This document shows positions 16,706 to 26,200 of a DNA stretch of 64,000 bases, piece after piece. How positions within the stretch are numbered: position 1 is the stretch's first letter; the number at the start of each line of letters is the position of its first letter. The position numbers were made by a program, and so were the translations under genes. The notes under the pieces were generated by a model. That model did not search any database. It was not told where the DNA came from and saw nothing but the letters and a program-made list of their open reading frames with translations. The DNA lies in contig PHBZ01000001.1 of assembly GCA_002840755.1 (NCBI GenBank), positions 186,001 to 250,000 of the forward strand, written 5' to 3'. The DNA is from Chloroflexi bacterium HGW-Chloroflexi-10 (GTDB lineage Bacteria; Chloroflexota; Anaerolineae; Anaerolineales; Anaerolineaceae).

Positions 16706-18442
16706 TTACTTGCGTTTTCCCCAGCGTTTGGCCTGCTGGACCGGGTTCATATCCAGCCCAAGGGTGCCGCCCGGATTCATGATGTTGTTGGGGTCAAAAT
16801 GCTGTTTCAAAGCGCGGATCACGTCCATATTCATGCTGCCAATCTGTTCTTCCAGCCACGGAGCGGTTTGCTTGCCAATGCCGTGGTGGTGGCTCATGGC
16901 CGCGCCGGATTCCTGAATGGCCTGCAGCACCCCATATTGAAGCTGCAAGTATTCATCGATATCGGTAATCCGCGCAATGAAGATGAAATACAGGTTGGCG
17001 CCCTGCTCATAGGCATGTGAAAGATGCGTCATACATACGGTTTGCGGGCGGCTTTTGACAAACTTGCGCACATAAGCATGCACTTTGGGCATTTGCTCCC
17101 AGGTGACGGCGCACTCCAGCGTATCGATGAGGATGCCGAAGTCCATCAGATCTTCGCGCATGTATGGGTCGGTAAAGCGGCTCTTCTCCCAGCGTTGGGT
17201 CACGCCAAAGGGTGAGAGGTTGAATGCGCCGTGTCTGCGGGCGACCTGCCCCAGTTTGCGGTTCACCAGCCTGGCATAGGCTGCGTCGCCATCACAGGAA
17301 CCCAGCAAAATGCAGCGCTGCATCGGTTTATATCCGAGGGTCTGCAAAACGCTGTCTGCGGCCGAGCCGTGGATATGGTAAATGCGCATGGCCACATCGG
17401 TTTCTTCCGGGTCGGAGAGGCGAAAAACGGATGGGAAACCAAACTCGCCCTGCATCGCTTCACGCACGGCGGCCTGGGCATCTTCCCAGTTATGGAACAG
17501 ATAACTGTAGCGCTGCATATTGTTTGGCATATGCCGGTAAAGTTTAAGCGTCACCTCGGTCAGCACGCCAAAACAACCCTCGGAACCCATCATGATCTGG
17601 TTGAAATCCGGTCCGGTGGCGCAGCGTGCAAAGGCCGGGGTTTGCAGGCGGCCCTGTGGGGTGATGTATGCCTGCGAAAGGACCAGGTCTTCGATCTTGC
17701 CATAATAGGTCGAGTTCTGCCCGGCGCCGCGCGTAACCACCCAGCCGCCCACGCTGGAATGCAGGAAAGACTGCGGAAAATGCCCGCAGGTATAAGCGTG
17801 TTTGGAATGAAACAACTCGGGCGCGTTATTGAGAATGCGTTCCAGTTCCGGTCCCCACATGCCCGCCTGTACGGTGATGGTCTGGTTAACTTCATTAAAA
17901 GAAACCACCTGGTTCATGTGGCGGCTCATATCCAGGCATACCCCGCCTTTGACGGCTTCATATCCGCGGGTCACACTGGAGCCGCCGCCGAAGATGGTCA
18001 CCGGCAAGCGCTCACGATTGCAATAGGCAATGATGGTTTCGATGTCAGCGTTCGAGCGCGGTGCCAGCACCACATCCGGCAGGTTCTCCACAATGTGCTG
18101 GCGCAGCCGCAGCGCGTCGATCATCCCGGCGCCGTAAGACATGCGCGTCCGCCGGTAAGCATCGGTAGAAATATTTTCTTTGCCAACCATCTCCTCCAAC
18201 GCTTGCAGGTGCCGCGCTTCCAATCCGCAGGGTGCCTGCTGGTCAAAAGCTTCCATTCCATCCTGGCGTGGGGCGGCAAAATCCGCATCGCTCATGCCAA
18301 AGATTTCTTTGAGCATCGCGTACAAGCCGGAATTGGGATGTTTGAAACCATCCGCGTCGCCCCATTTAAACAGGCTGCGGTAAGAGTTCGGGCTGGCTGT
18401 TTGTTCGATCCAGGGTGGGGTAAAGGTTTTGTTGTTACTCAT
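16706..18442 (-). CDS. FAD-linked oxidase, alkyldihydroxyacetonephosphate synthase (AGPS)-like
   Basis: A 578-residue VAO/PCMH-fold flavoprotein. The FAD-binding half has VVLAPRSNADIETIIAYC, PVTIFGGGSSVTRGYEA (FAD pyrophosphate loop) and SSVGGWVVTRGAGQNSTYYG. The C-terminal half carries GAAMSHHHGIGKQTAPW. HHHGxGK is a signature of AGPS enzymes, where the histidines serve the ether-bond-forming reaction on acyl-DHAP. The tail FDPNNIMNPGGTLG is the usual FAD-oxidase end. Its start overlaps the glpD stop by 4 nt, so it is co-translated with a glycerol-3-phosphate/DHAP enzyme. Ether-lipid synthesis is plausible; oxidation of another alpha-hydroxy acid is the alternative. Confidence 0.82.
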   Translation of the reverse strand: MSNNKTFTPPWIEQTASPNSYRSLFKWGDADGFKHPNSGLYAMLKEIFGMSDADFAAPRQDGMEAFDQQAPCGLEARHLQALEEMVGKENISTDAYRRTRMSYGAGMIDALRLRQHIVENLPDVVLAPRSNADIETIIAYCNRERLPVTIFGGGSSVTRGYEAVKGGVCLDMSRHMNQVVSFNEVNQTITVQAGMWGPELERILNNAPELFHSKHAYTCGHFPQSFLHSSVGGWVVTRGAGQNSTYYGKIEDLVLSQAYITPQGRLQTPAFARCATGPDFNQIMMGSEGCFGVLTEVTLKLYRHMPNNMQRYSYLFHNWEDAQAAVREAMQGEFGFPSVFRLSDPEETDVAMRIYHIHGSAADSVLQTLGYKPMQRCILLGSCDGDAAYARLVNRKLGQVARRHGAFNLSPFGVTQRWEKSRFTDPYMREDLMDFGILIDTLECAVTWEQMPKVHAYVRKFVKSRPQTVCMTHLSHAYEQGANLYFIFIARITDIDEYLQLQYGVLQAIQESGAAMSHHHGIGKQTAPWLEEQIGSMNMDVIRALKQHFDPNNIMNPGGTLGLDMNPVQQAKRWGKRK

Positions 18443-20046
18443 GCGCTTTGCATTTCCTTTTGTGGCAGGCTGTAGGCGCGCTGCCAGAGATTGCGGTAAT
18501 TTTCTTCTTCACGCTGCCAACGGGCATCATCCCAGCCCAGTTCCGGCTGGCAGATCAAGCGGATACGCGCCAACTCATTCAGCGCCCCGTTAGCCAGCAA
18601 GCTGCCCAGTCGTGTGCGCCGCAGCAGCAGGTCATCCAGATGCACTACCTGCTCGGTACGCGCCGCCCAGCGCAGTTCAGCCCACAATGTGGGCGTATCC
18701 GCCGCTGCGCACAGCTCATCGCTGTGAGCGGCATCCAGCAGACTCGGCGCGGCTGTTCCATAACGCCCCAACAGGCGCAAAAGAAGAGCATCTTCCATCT
18801 GGGGTTGGTAGGCCAGCATCTCCAGTGCTTCATCGTCCAGGGTGTTCAAAGCGCGTGAGGAACCGTTGAAATGGGCATGCTCCGGCAGGTAAGAACGTGC
18901 AAATTTCAGGGTTTTCTGCGCCATATGGCGGAACATGGTCAGCTTGCCGCCGGTAATGGTGACCAGGCCGTGTTCATCCCAGAGGATCTCATCGCGTGAT
19001 TCTTTGGAAGGGTCGGCTTTACCGGTATCCAGCACCGAGCGGATGCCGGCCATGGTGGAACGCACATCCTTTTCCGTCAAACCCAGGCAGCCAAAGACGT
19101 GGTCGACAGCCGCCATCAGGTAATCCGTTTCCGCCCGGCTGATCGCCGGATCGGTTAGCATCGATTCATTGTGATCCACATCGGTAGTACCAACCAGTGT
19201 GGCGCCTTCCCAGGAGAAGGCAAACACCGGGCGGCGATCCTCAGGATGCAGGAAGCTGATGGCATCGTTAACCGGCAGTTTTTCGCGTGGGAAGATCAGG
19301 TGGCTGCCGCGCAATTGACGCAGGCGCGGGCGCTCACCCACATGCGCGCGCAGATCATCTGCCCAGGCGCCGGTGGCGTTAATCACCACCCCGGCTTTGA
19401 TCTCAGCAGTAGGCCCGCCGATCTGGTCCTGCACTTGCACACCGCAAACCTTCCCGGCTTGCGTGCGCATCAATCCGGCCACACGCGCATAATTCAATGC
19501 CGTGCCGCCGGCGCGCTGTCCTTCCTGGATCACGCGCAGCACCAGGCGGGCATCATCGGTCTGGGCATCATAAAAACTGGAACCACCCACCAGGCGGTTT
19601 TCATTTAATTCCGGGCAAATTTCCTTCAGCGCGCTGATCGAATGGCTGGTATGGTTCCAGCGCATCGCCAGGGCGTCGTAAGCAATCAGCCCCAGGCCAA
19701 AGACCCAGCCGGGCGGGCTGTCGCCGCGATAGGAAACAAGTGTGAAACGCAGCGGATCGACCAGCCCCTTACCTTCTTGCAGCAGGCGCTGGCGCTCGTG
19801 TACGGAATCCATGGTTAGTTTGATCTGACCGTTTTTGAGGTAGCGCAAACCGCCATGTACCATTTTAGAAGAACGGCTGGAAGTGCCGGAGGAAAAATCG
19901 TGTGCTTCCAACAACAGAGTTTTCAGCCCGGCGCGCACAGCTTCACGGAAGACGCCCGCGCCTACAATTCCGCCGCCAATTACAATTACATCCCACACCT
20001 GCTGGATCTCACGCCACAAAGTATCGCGCCCAATCGGGTTACTCAT
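18439..20046 (-). CDS. glpD: FAD-dependent glycerol-3-phosphate dehydrogenase
   Basis: A 535-residue flavoprotein of the GlpA/GlpD family that oxidises glycerol-3-phosphate to DHAP at the membrane and passes electrons to quinone. The dinucleotide-binding motif IVIGGGIVGAGVFREA is followed by LLLEAHDFSSGTSSRSSKMVHGGLRYL (a GlpD fingerprint), the DAO-domain pieces NATGAWADDLRAH and GTTDVDHNES, and LVTITGGKLTMFRHMA before the C-terminal helical domain. ATG 20046 is preferred because AGGAG lies 5-6 nt upstream; the earlier in-frame start at 20106 has none. It is the first gene of a two-gene unit with the AGPS-like flavoprotein. Confidence 0.93.
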   Translation of the reverse strand: MSNPIGRDTLWREIQQVWDVIVIGGGIVGAGVFREAVRAGLKTLLLEAHDFSSGTSSRSSKMVHGGLRYLKNGQIKLTMDSVHERQRLLQEGKGLVDPLRFTLVSYRGDSPPGWVFGLGLIAYDALAMRWNHTSHSISALKEICPELNENRLVGGSSFYDAQTDDARLVLRVIQEGQRAGGTALNYARVAGLMRTQAGKVCGVQVQDQIGGPTAEIKAGVVINATGAWADDLRAHVGERPRLRQLRGSHLIFPREKLPVNDAISFLHPEDRRPVFAFSWEGATLVGTTDVDHNESMLTDPAISRAETDYLMAAVDHVFGCLGLTEKDVRSTMAGIRSVLDTGKADPSKESRDEILWDEHGLVTITGGKLTMFRHMAQKTLKFARSYLPEHAHFNGSSRALNTLDDEALEMLAYQPQMEDALLLRLLGRYGTAAPSLLDAAHSDELCAAADTPTLWAELRWAARTEQVVHLDDLLLRRTRLGSLLANGALNELARIRLICQPELGWDDARWQREEENYRNLWQRAYSLPQKEMQSA

Positions 20047-20204
20047 AAGGACTCCTGGGGAAAATAAAAGTCGAATAATGGGGTGGTACGACAGGCTTCG
20101 ACGCAATGGTAAGAGGTCATACCAGTTAAAATTATAAGGATTTTTAGGAAGGAGTCAAGATGGAATTGGGGAAAAATAACAAGTAGAGTGAATCGAAAGA
20201 TATT

Positions 20205-20244
20205 AAAAAAGTGTGCGGATGAATAACATCCGCACACTTTTTTT
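20205..20244. terminator. Strong bidirectional terminator between the M4/RCC1 gene and glpD upstream region
   Basis: GTGTGCGGATG and CATCCGCACAC make an 11-bp perfect stem with the loop AATAA, flanked by six A (20205-20210) and seven T (20238-20244). It is a textbook intrinsic terminator for the leftward giant gene, which ends at 20246, and works in both orientations. Confidence 0.92.
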
Positions 20245-20245
20245 A

Positions 20246-23200
20246 CTATCCGCTGAAACCGGATACTACTACCGGTGTATACCGGTCAGTGGTAGTGCCG
20301 TCTCCAATCTCACCACTCTCATTTTTCCCCCAACACTTTAGAATTCCACTGTTCACTAAAGCACAGGATGTTCCCCCTCCAATACCAATGGTAGTCACTC
20401 CACTGGTCAATCCTGAAACATCAACAGGAACGCTGGAATCGGTTGTCGTTCCATTACCTAACTGCCCGTTATAATTGCTTCCCCAGCATTTGACACTCCC
20501 ATTCGAGAGTACAGAGCAGGTATGAATATCTCCTACAGAAATTTGCGTCACGCCGCTGATCAATCCGGAAACTTGAACAGGTACAGAACTGTTGGTTGTT
20601 ATACCGTTTCCAAGCTGACCGCGGTTGTTATTTCCCCAGCATTTCACACTTCCTCCTGTCAGTAATGCACAGGAATGATACCCATTAATAGAAATCGCAG
20701 TCACATCACTTGTTAATCCGGTAACATCTACTGGCGTTGTGCTGTCAGTAGTGGAACCGTTTCCCAACTGGCCGAAGGCATTATCCCCCCAGCATTTCAC
20801 CCCTCCACTGGTAGTTAACGCGCAATTGTGACTGCTGCCTGCGCCTATCCTCGTCACTCCATTTGTTAAACCGGAGACAGAAACCGGTATGGATGAATCT
20901 ATTGTTGAACCATTTCCAAGTTCACCTTCAGCATTACCTCCCCAACACTTAACTTCTCCACTCGCGGTTAATGCACAGGAATGCCCATCGCCAACAGCAA
21001 TTGCGACGATTCCACTGGTGAGATGAGTAGAAGGTACAGGCGTTTTTTGATGTAATGCCGCGCTTTCATTATCGAGCAGAGGTCGATATCCCCAACACAA
21101 CACAGCACCATCCGTTGTCAACACACAAGAATGAAGAATACCGGGGGAAATTGATACAATCCCGGAAGTAAGTCCGGCAACATTCACTGGTATGCTGCTG
21201 TTTGTGGTTGTTCCATCTCCCAGAATTCCATTATAGTTGTCACCCCAACAATAAGCTGCGCCACTTCCATTGCTGGCACAACTGCGCCAGCTATATAAAC
21301 CAATTCTGTCTGGCTGAAATTCCAGGGCTGGCGCGGCGGCTGTGACAAAATACCAAACCGGTCCTGAGATGGTCACGTTATTTTGATCTGTGGCAACGAT
21401 TTGCCAGTAATATGTGGTCGAGACGGATAATGTACCGGGATTGTAAGTCGTCCCGGTCTGGTCTGCAGAAACCAATATGTCCGGGCTGCTGTCATCTGCC
21501 TCAACATAGACATCATAGGTAACGCTGTTGCCATCCGGATCTCCGCCATTCCAGGTAAGCATCACATTGGTAGCCTGATCCGCTGCACCCGCAGCTGGAG
21601 AAGGATTGAATGGTATATAGGGAGCGTTGTTTAGTGTGGTGAAATTCCACACTGCGCTCGTTGAGCTTTTTCCAACCTCATCCGTAGCTATGATTTGCCA
21701 GTAATATGTGAATCCGGCCGATAGGCTTCCCGGATTATAACTCGTGGTGGATTGGGCAGAGGAAACAAGGTTATCCGGCGTATTGTCACCGGCTTCTAAG
21801 TAGATATCGTAAGTAACATTATCTCCATCCAGGTCACCGCCTGTCCATGATAACGTTACACTGGTAGCCTGGTTGGTTGCCCCCGAAACTGGTGATGGGT
21901 TGGAAGGCAAGTCAGGCGCCTGGTTAAAGGTTGAAAAGTTCCAGACCGGCCCTGTTGTGCTTTCACTACCCTGATCCGTGGCAACAATCTGCCAGTAGTA
22001 CGTGGTCGCAGCATTTAATGTACCCGGATCGTAACTTGTACCGGATTGATCTGAAGAAACCAGCACATCCGGAGAGCTGTCTTCTGCCTCAAAATACACA
22101 TCATAGGTAACACTGTCACCATTTGGATCGCCGCCAGTCCAGTTGAGATCTACATCGACGGATTGATCACTGGCACCGGTGGCAGGCGAAGGATTGGAGG
22201 GTACATTGGGTGCCTGGTCTAAGTTCACATCTACCGGAGTGTACCGGTTAATTGTGGTTCCATCTCCAAGCTGACCATAGGTATTATCTCCCCAACATTT
22301 GAGGCCCCCGCTGGTCATGAATGCACAGGAAGAAGCCCCCCCGGCGCCAATTGTAGTTACACCACCGGACAATCCGGAAACGTTAACCGGAACACTGGAA
22401 TCCGTTGTTGACCCAACACCCAACTGCCCGGAAATGTTTCTTCCCCAGCATTTTACGCTCCCATCCCGCATCAGCGCACAGGTATGAATACTTCCCGCCG
22501 ATACGGAAATCGCATCGCTGTTCAAGCCGGTAACGGAAACTGGTGTAGTATTGTCACTGGTTGTGCCGTTCCCAAGCTGCCCATAATTGTTACGCCCCCA
22601 GCATTTCACTCCGCCGCTGCCAAGCAGCGCACACGAGTAATTTCCGGTTAGTGAAATCGCAACCACCCCGCTGCTTAAGCCGCTAACATTTGTCGGAATT
22701 GAACTATCCGTGGTAGAACCGTTTCCCAACTGGCCGTAGGTGTTATCGCCCCAGCATTTTACCCCGCCGCTGGAGGTCAATGCGCAGCTATGGCTGCTGC
22801 CTTCCCCGATTGCGATCACCCCGCTGGTTAACCCACTAACAGAGACCGGTGATTGAACGGTGCTTGTAGTTCCATTTCCGACTTCTCCATTAGTATTGGA
22901 TCCCCAACACTTTACCCCTCCGCTTGAGGTTAATGCACACGAATTCCCGTCACCAACAGCGATAGCTCTTACCCCACTGGTAAGGCTGGTACTGGGAATC
23001 GGTGTATATTGATAACCAACACCGATGAATCCGTTTCCAAGAACCAGTTTTTGTCCCCAACACATCACCCCAGCGCTTTCCGTCAGAGCACAAGCATGTA
23101 TCATCCCAATCGATATGGAAGTTATACCGGACGTGAGCCCGGAAACATTCACCGGGACGGTGCTGTTATTATTGGTGCCATCGCCAAGCAGACCGTTTGA

Positions 23201-26200
23201 ATTGGATCCCCAGCACATTGCACCGCCGCTATCGTTAATACCGCAGGTCCGGGTACCATAAAAATCAATTCTGGCTGGCTGAAGCGCTGTGCTGGAGGTG
23301 GCAGCAGTAGTAAATTGCCAGATTGGCCCTACAGTAGTCACATGATTCTGATCTGTAGTGCTAATCTGCCAGTAATAGGTGGCGCCGTAAGCCAACGTTC
23401 CGGGATCAAAACTTGTTGCCGTCTGGTCCGGTGAAATCAATACATCCGGGCTGCTATCACCCGCCTCGAAATATACATTATAGGTAACGCTATCACCATC
23501 CGGATCGCCGCCGCTCCAATACAAAATGGAGTCGGCTGATTCGCTGGTTGCATTCTCCAATGGGAACGGGGCGTATGGTTGGGTTGGCGCCTGGTTTCCG
23601 GTTGTCAGGCTCCAGATCGGACCTGTCGTACTCACGTTATTCTTATCGGTGGCAACGATTTGCCAGTAGTATGTGGTTCCCGTCGATAGCTTTCCGGGAG
23701 CATAGCTTGTTCCGGTTTGGCTCACAGAGACGGTCACGTCCGGAGTGCTGTCAATGGCTTCAAGGTAAACATTGTAGGTAACAGAATCACCATCCGGGTC
23801 GCCGCCGTTCCAGCCAAGTGTCACACTGGTAGATTGGTCCGCCGCGCCTGAAGCCGGAGCAGGATTGGATGGGGTATAGGGAGCATTGTTGAGTGTGGAG
23901 AAATTCCACACTACGCTGGCTGTGCTTTTTCCATTCTCATCCGTGGCGATGATTTGCCAGTAGTACGTGGTTCCGGTCGAAAGAGTTCCGGGGTCATAAC
24001 TCGTTCCGGATTGAGCGGTAGAAACCCGCACATCCGGCGTGTTGTCGCCGGCTTCAAAATAGAGATCATAAGTAACAGCGTCCCCATCCGGGTCACCGCC
24101 GCTCCAGCTAAGATTGGTATCCAGTGCCAAACTGCTGGCACCGGTGGCTGGTGACGGATTGGAAGGTACATTGGGCGCCTGGTTTATGGTTGAAAAACTC
24201 CAAACCGGGCCTGTCGTGCTTTTTCCACCCGGATCCGTGGCAATGATCTGCCAGTAATACGTTGTGGAAGCGGATAACGTTCCGGGTTCGTAACTCGCTG
24301 CGGATTGGGCCTGTGAAACACGGATATCCGGAGTATTGTCTCCAGCCTCAAAATACACATCATAGGTGACGTTGTCACCATTGGGATCACCGCCAATCCA
24401 ACCAAGGTTGACATTAACGGATTGATCGCTGGCGCCGGTGGCTGGCGACGGACTGGAGGGTACATTGGGTGCCTGTTCAGCTCCAACATCAACCGGAGTT
24501 GTGCTGTCGGTCAGCGTGCCGTTGCCAAGCTGGCCGGCATTGTTGTGTCCCCAACATTTCATTTCACCATTCGTCTTCAACGCACAGGTATGCATATTTC
24601 CGGCTGAAACCACCGACACCCCGCTGGAAAGACTGGAAACAGTCACGGGAGTAGACCGGTGTGTATTTGTGCCATCCCCAACCTGCCCATAGGTATTATC
24701 TCCCCAGCAGTTTACCCCTGCATTTTGGGTTAAGCTGCACGTCTGAAAACCACCTGCGCTGATAGCCGTTATTCCGCTGGATAATCCCGAAACCATAACC
24801 GGCTGCGAGGCATTGGTTGTAGAACCATTTCCCAGTTCTCCAACATCGTTAAGCCCCCAGCAATAAACCGCTCCCGAGTTGGTAAGTGCGCAGGTATGCA
24901 GATTCGCCGCTGATATCCCGCTCACACCGCGCAAACCGGAAACGCTGACCGGTATCAGCGAATCGGCCGTGCTGTTATTTCCAAGCTGCCCATACTCGTT
25001 ATATCCCCAACATTTAACTTCCCCATTCCTGTTCAATGCACAGCTATGTCCCAATCCGCTGGCAATTGCCATCACACCGCTGCCCAATCCGGATACTGTC
25101 GCAGGAATGGATGAATTGGTCAAAGTACCAATACCAAGCTGGCCTCCTTCATTCCACCCCCAGCATTTGACACCCCCATCGGAGGTCAGCGCACAAGAAT
25201 GAGAAGTACCAGCACTGATCGCAATCACCCCACTGGAAAGTCCGGACACATTGACCGGGGTAGACGAATTATTGGCAGTCCCATTTCCCAACTGTCCATA
25301 CTGGTTATCGCCCCAGCATTTAACGCCGCCGCCCGTGGTTAACGCACAGATATGATAATCACCGGCGGAGATCGCTTTCACGCCACTGGAGAGACCGGAG
25401 ACCGCCACGGGCATCAGCTGGTTTGTCGTCGTGCCGTCCCCAAGCTGGCCTGCATCATTCAACCCCCAACAGGTCACGCCGCCGCTGGCGCTCAAAGCGC
25501 AGGTGGATTCTCCCCCTGCTGAAATGGTCATTATATTGCTGGCGGTCGTGGTGAAACTCCATACCGGTCCCGAAGCGTTTTTCCCATTTTGATCAGTGGC
25601 AGTGACCTGCCAGTAATAAGTGGTTTGCGGAGTGAGCACACCGGTAACAAAACCTGTCCCGGTCTGATTGGACGATACAATTTCATCCGGGCTGTTGTCG
25701 CCGGCTTCAAGATAAACTGAATAGGTAATGTTGGTACCACTTGAACCACTCCAGGAAAGCGCTGCGGTCGATGTATTCCAGGAAGCTCCACTGGCCGGAT
25801 AAGGGTTGGATGGTGGATTCAAGGCATTGGATCCGGCGTAACCCTTTACGAGCATGGGAAGGAAAACTGAGTGATCTGTGCAGGAGTAAATCCCAATATC
25901 GTCAATAAACCATCCATAATCATCACCCGAAGCATCCGTTTTAATCCGGAAACGGAAGCGGATATCGTTTCCTTTAAGACTGGATAGATTAAGACGGGTG
26001 GAAACATAATCAAAAGAATAAAAGCCAAAGAAACTGGAATTCACATTATAGGCCATCCCCGAATCGATCAAACTGCCGGCATCCTGCCAGGCGCCATTGT
26101 TCAGACTATATTCCAGATACCCTTTATCCTTAACGTATACCGTGGATCCGGAAATCGCATGATTAAAAAGAAATTCATGGTTAAAACGCAAATATGAATC

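Noticed and set aside
17231..18475. Long rightward open frame (about 414 codons) antisense to the AGPS-like gene
   Set aside because: It is a codon-bias shadow of a G+C-rich gene, with no ribosome binding site and no recognisable domains. The leftward frame has clear FAD-enzyme motifs.
20246..25560. Possible CRISPR or satellite array in the repetitive DNA
   Set aside because: The repeats are in-frame RCC1 and Fn3-like protein modules of variable sequence, not short identical repeats with unique spacers.
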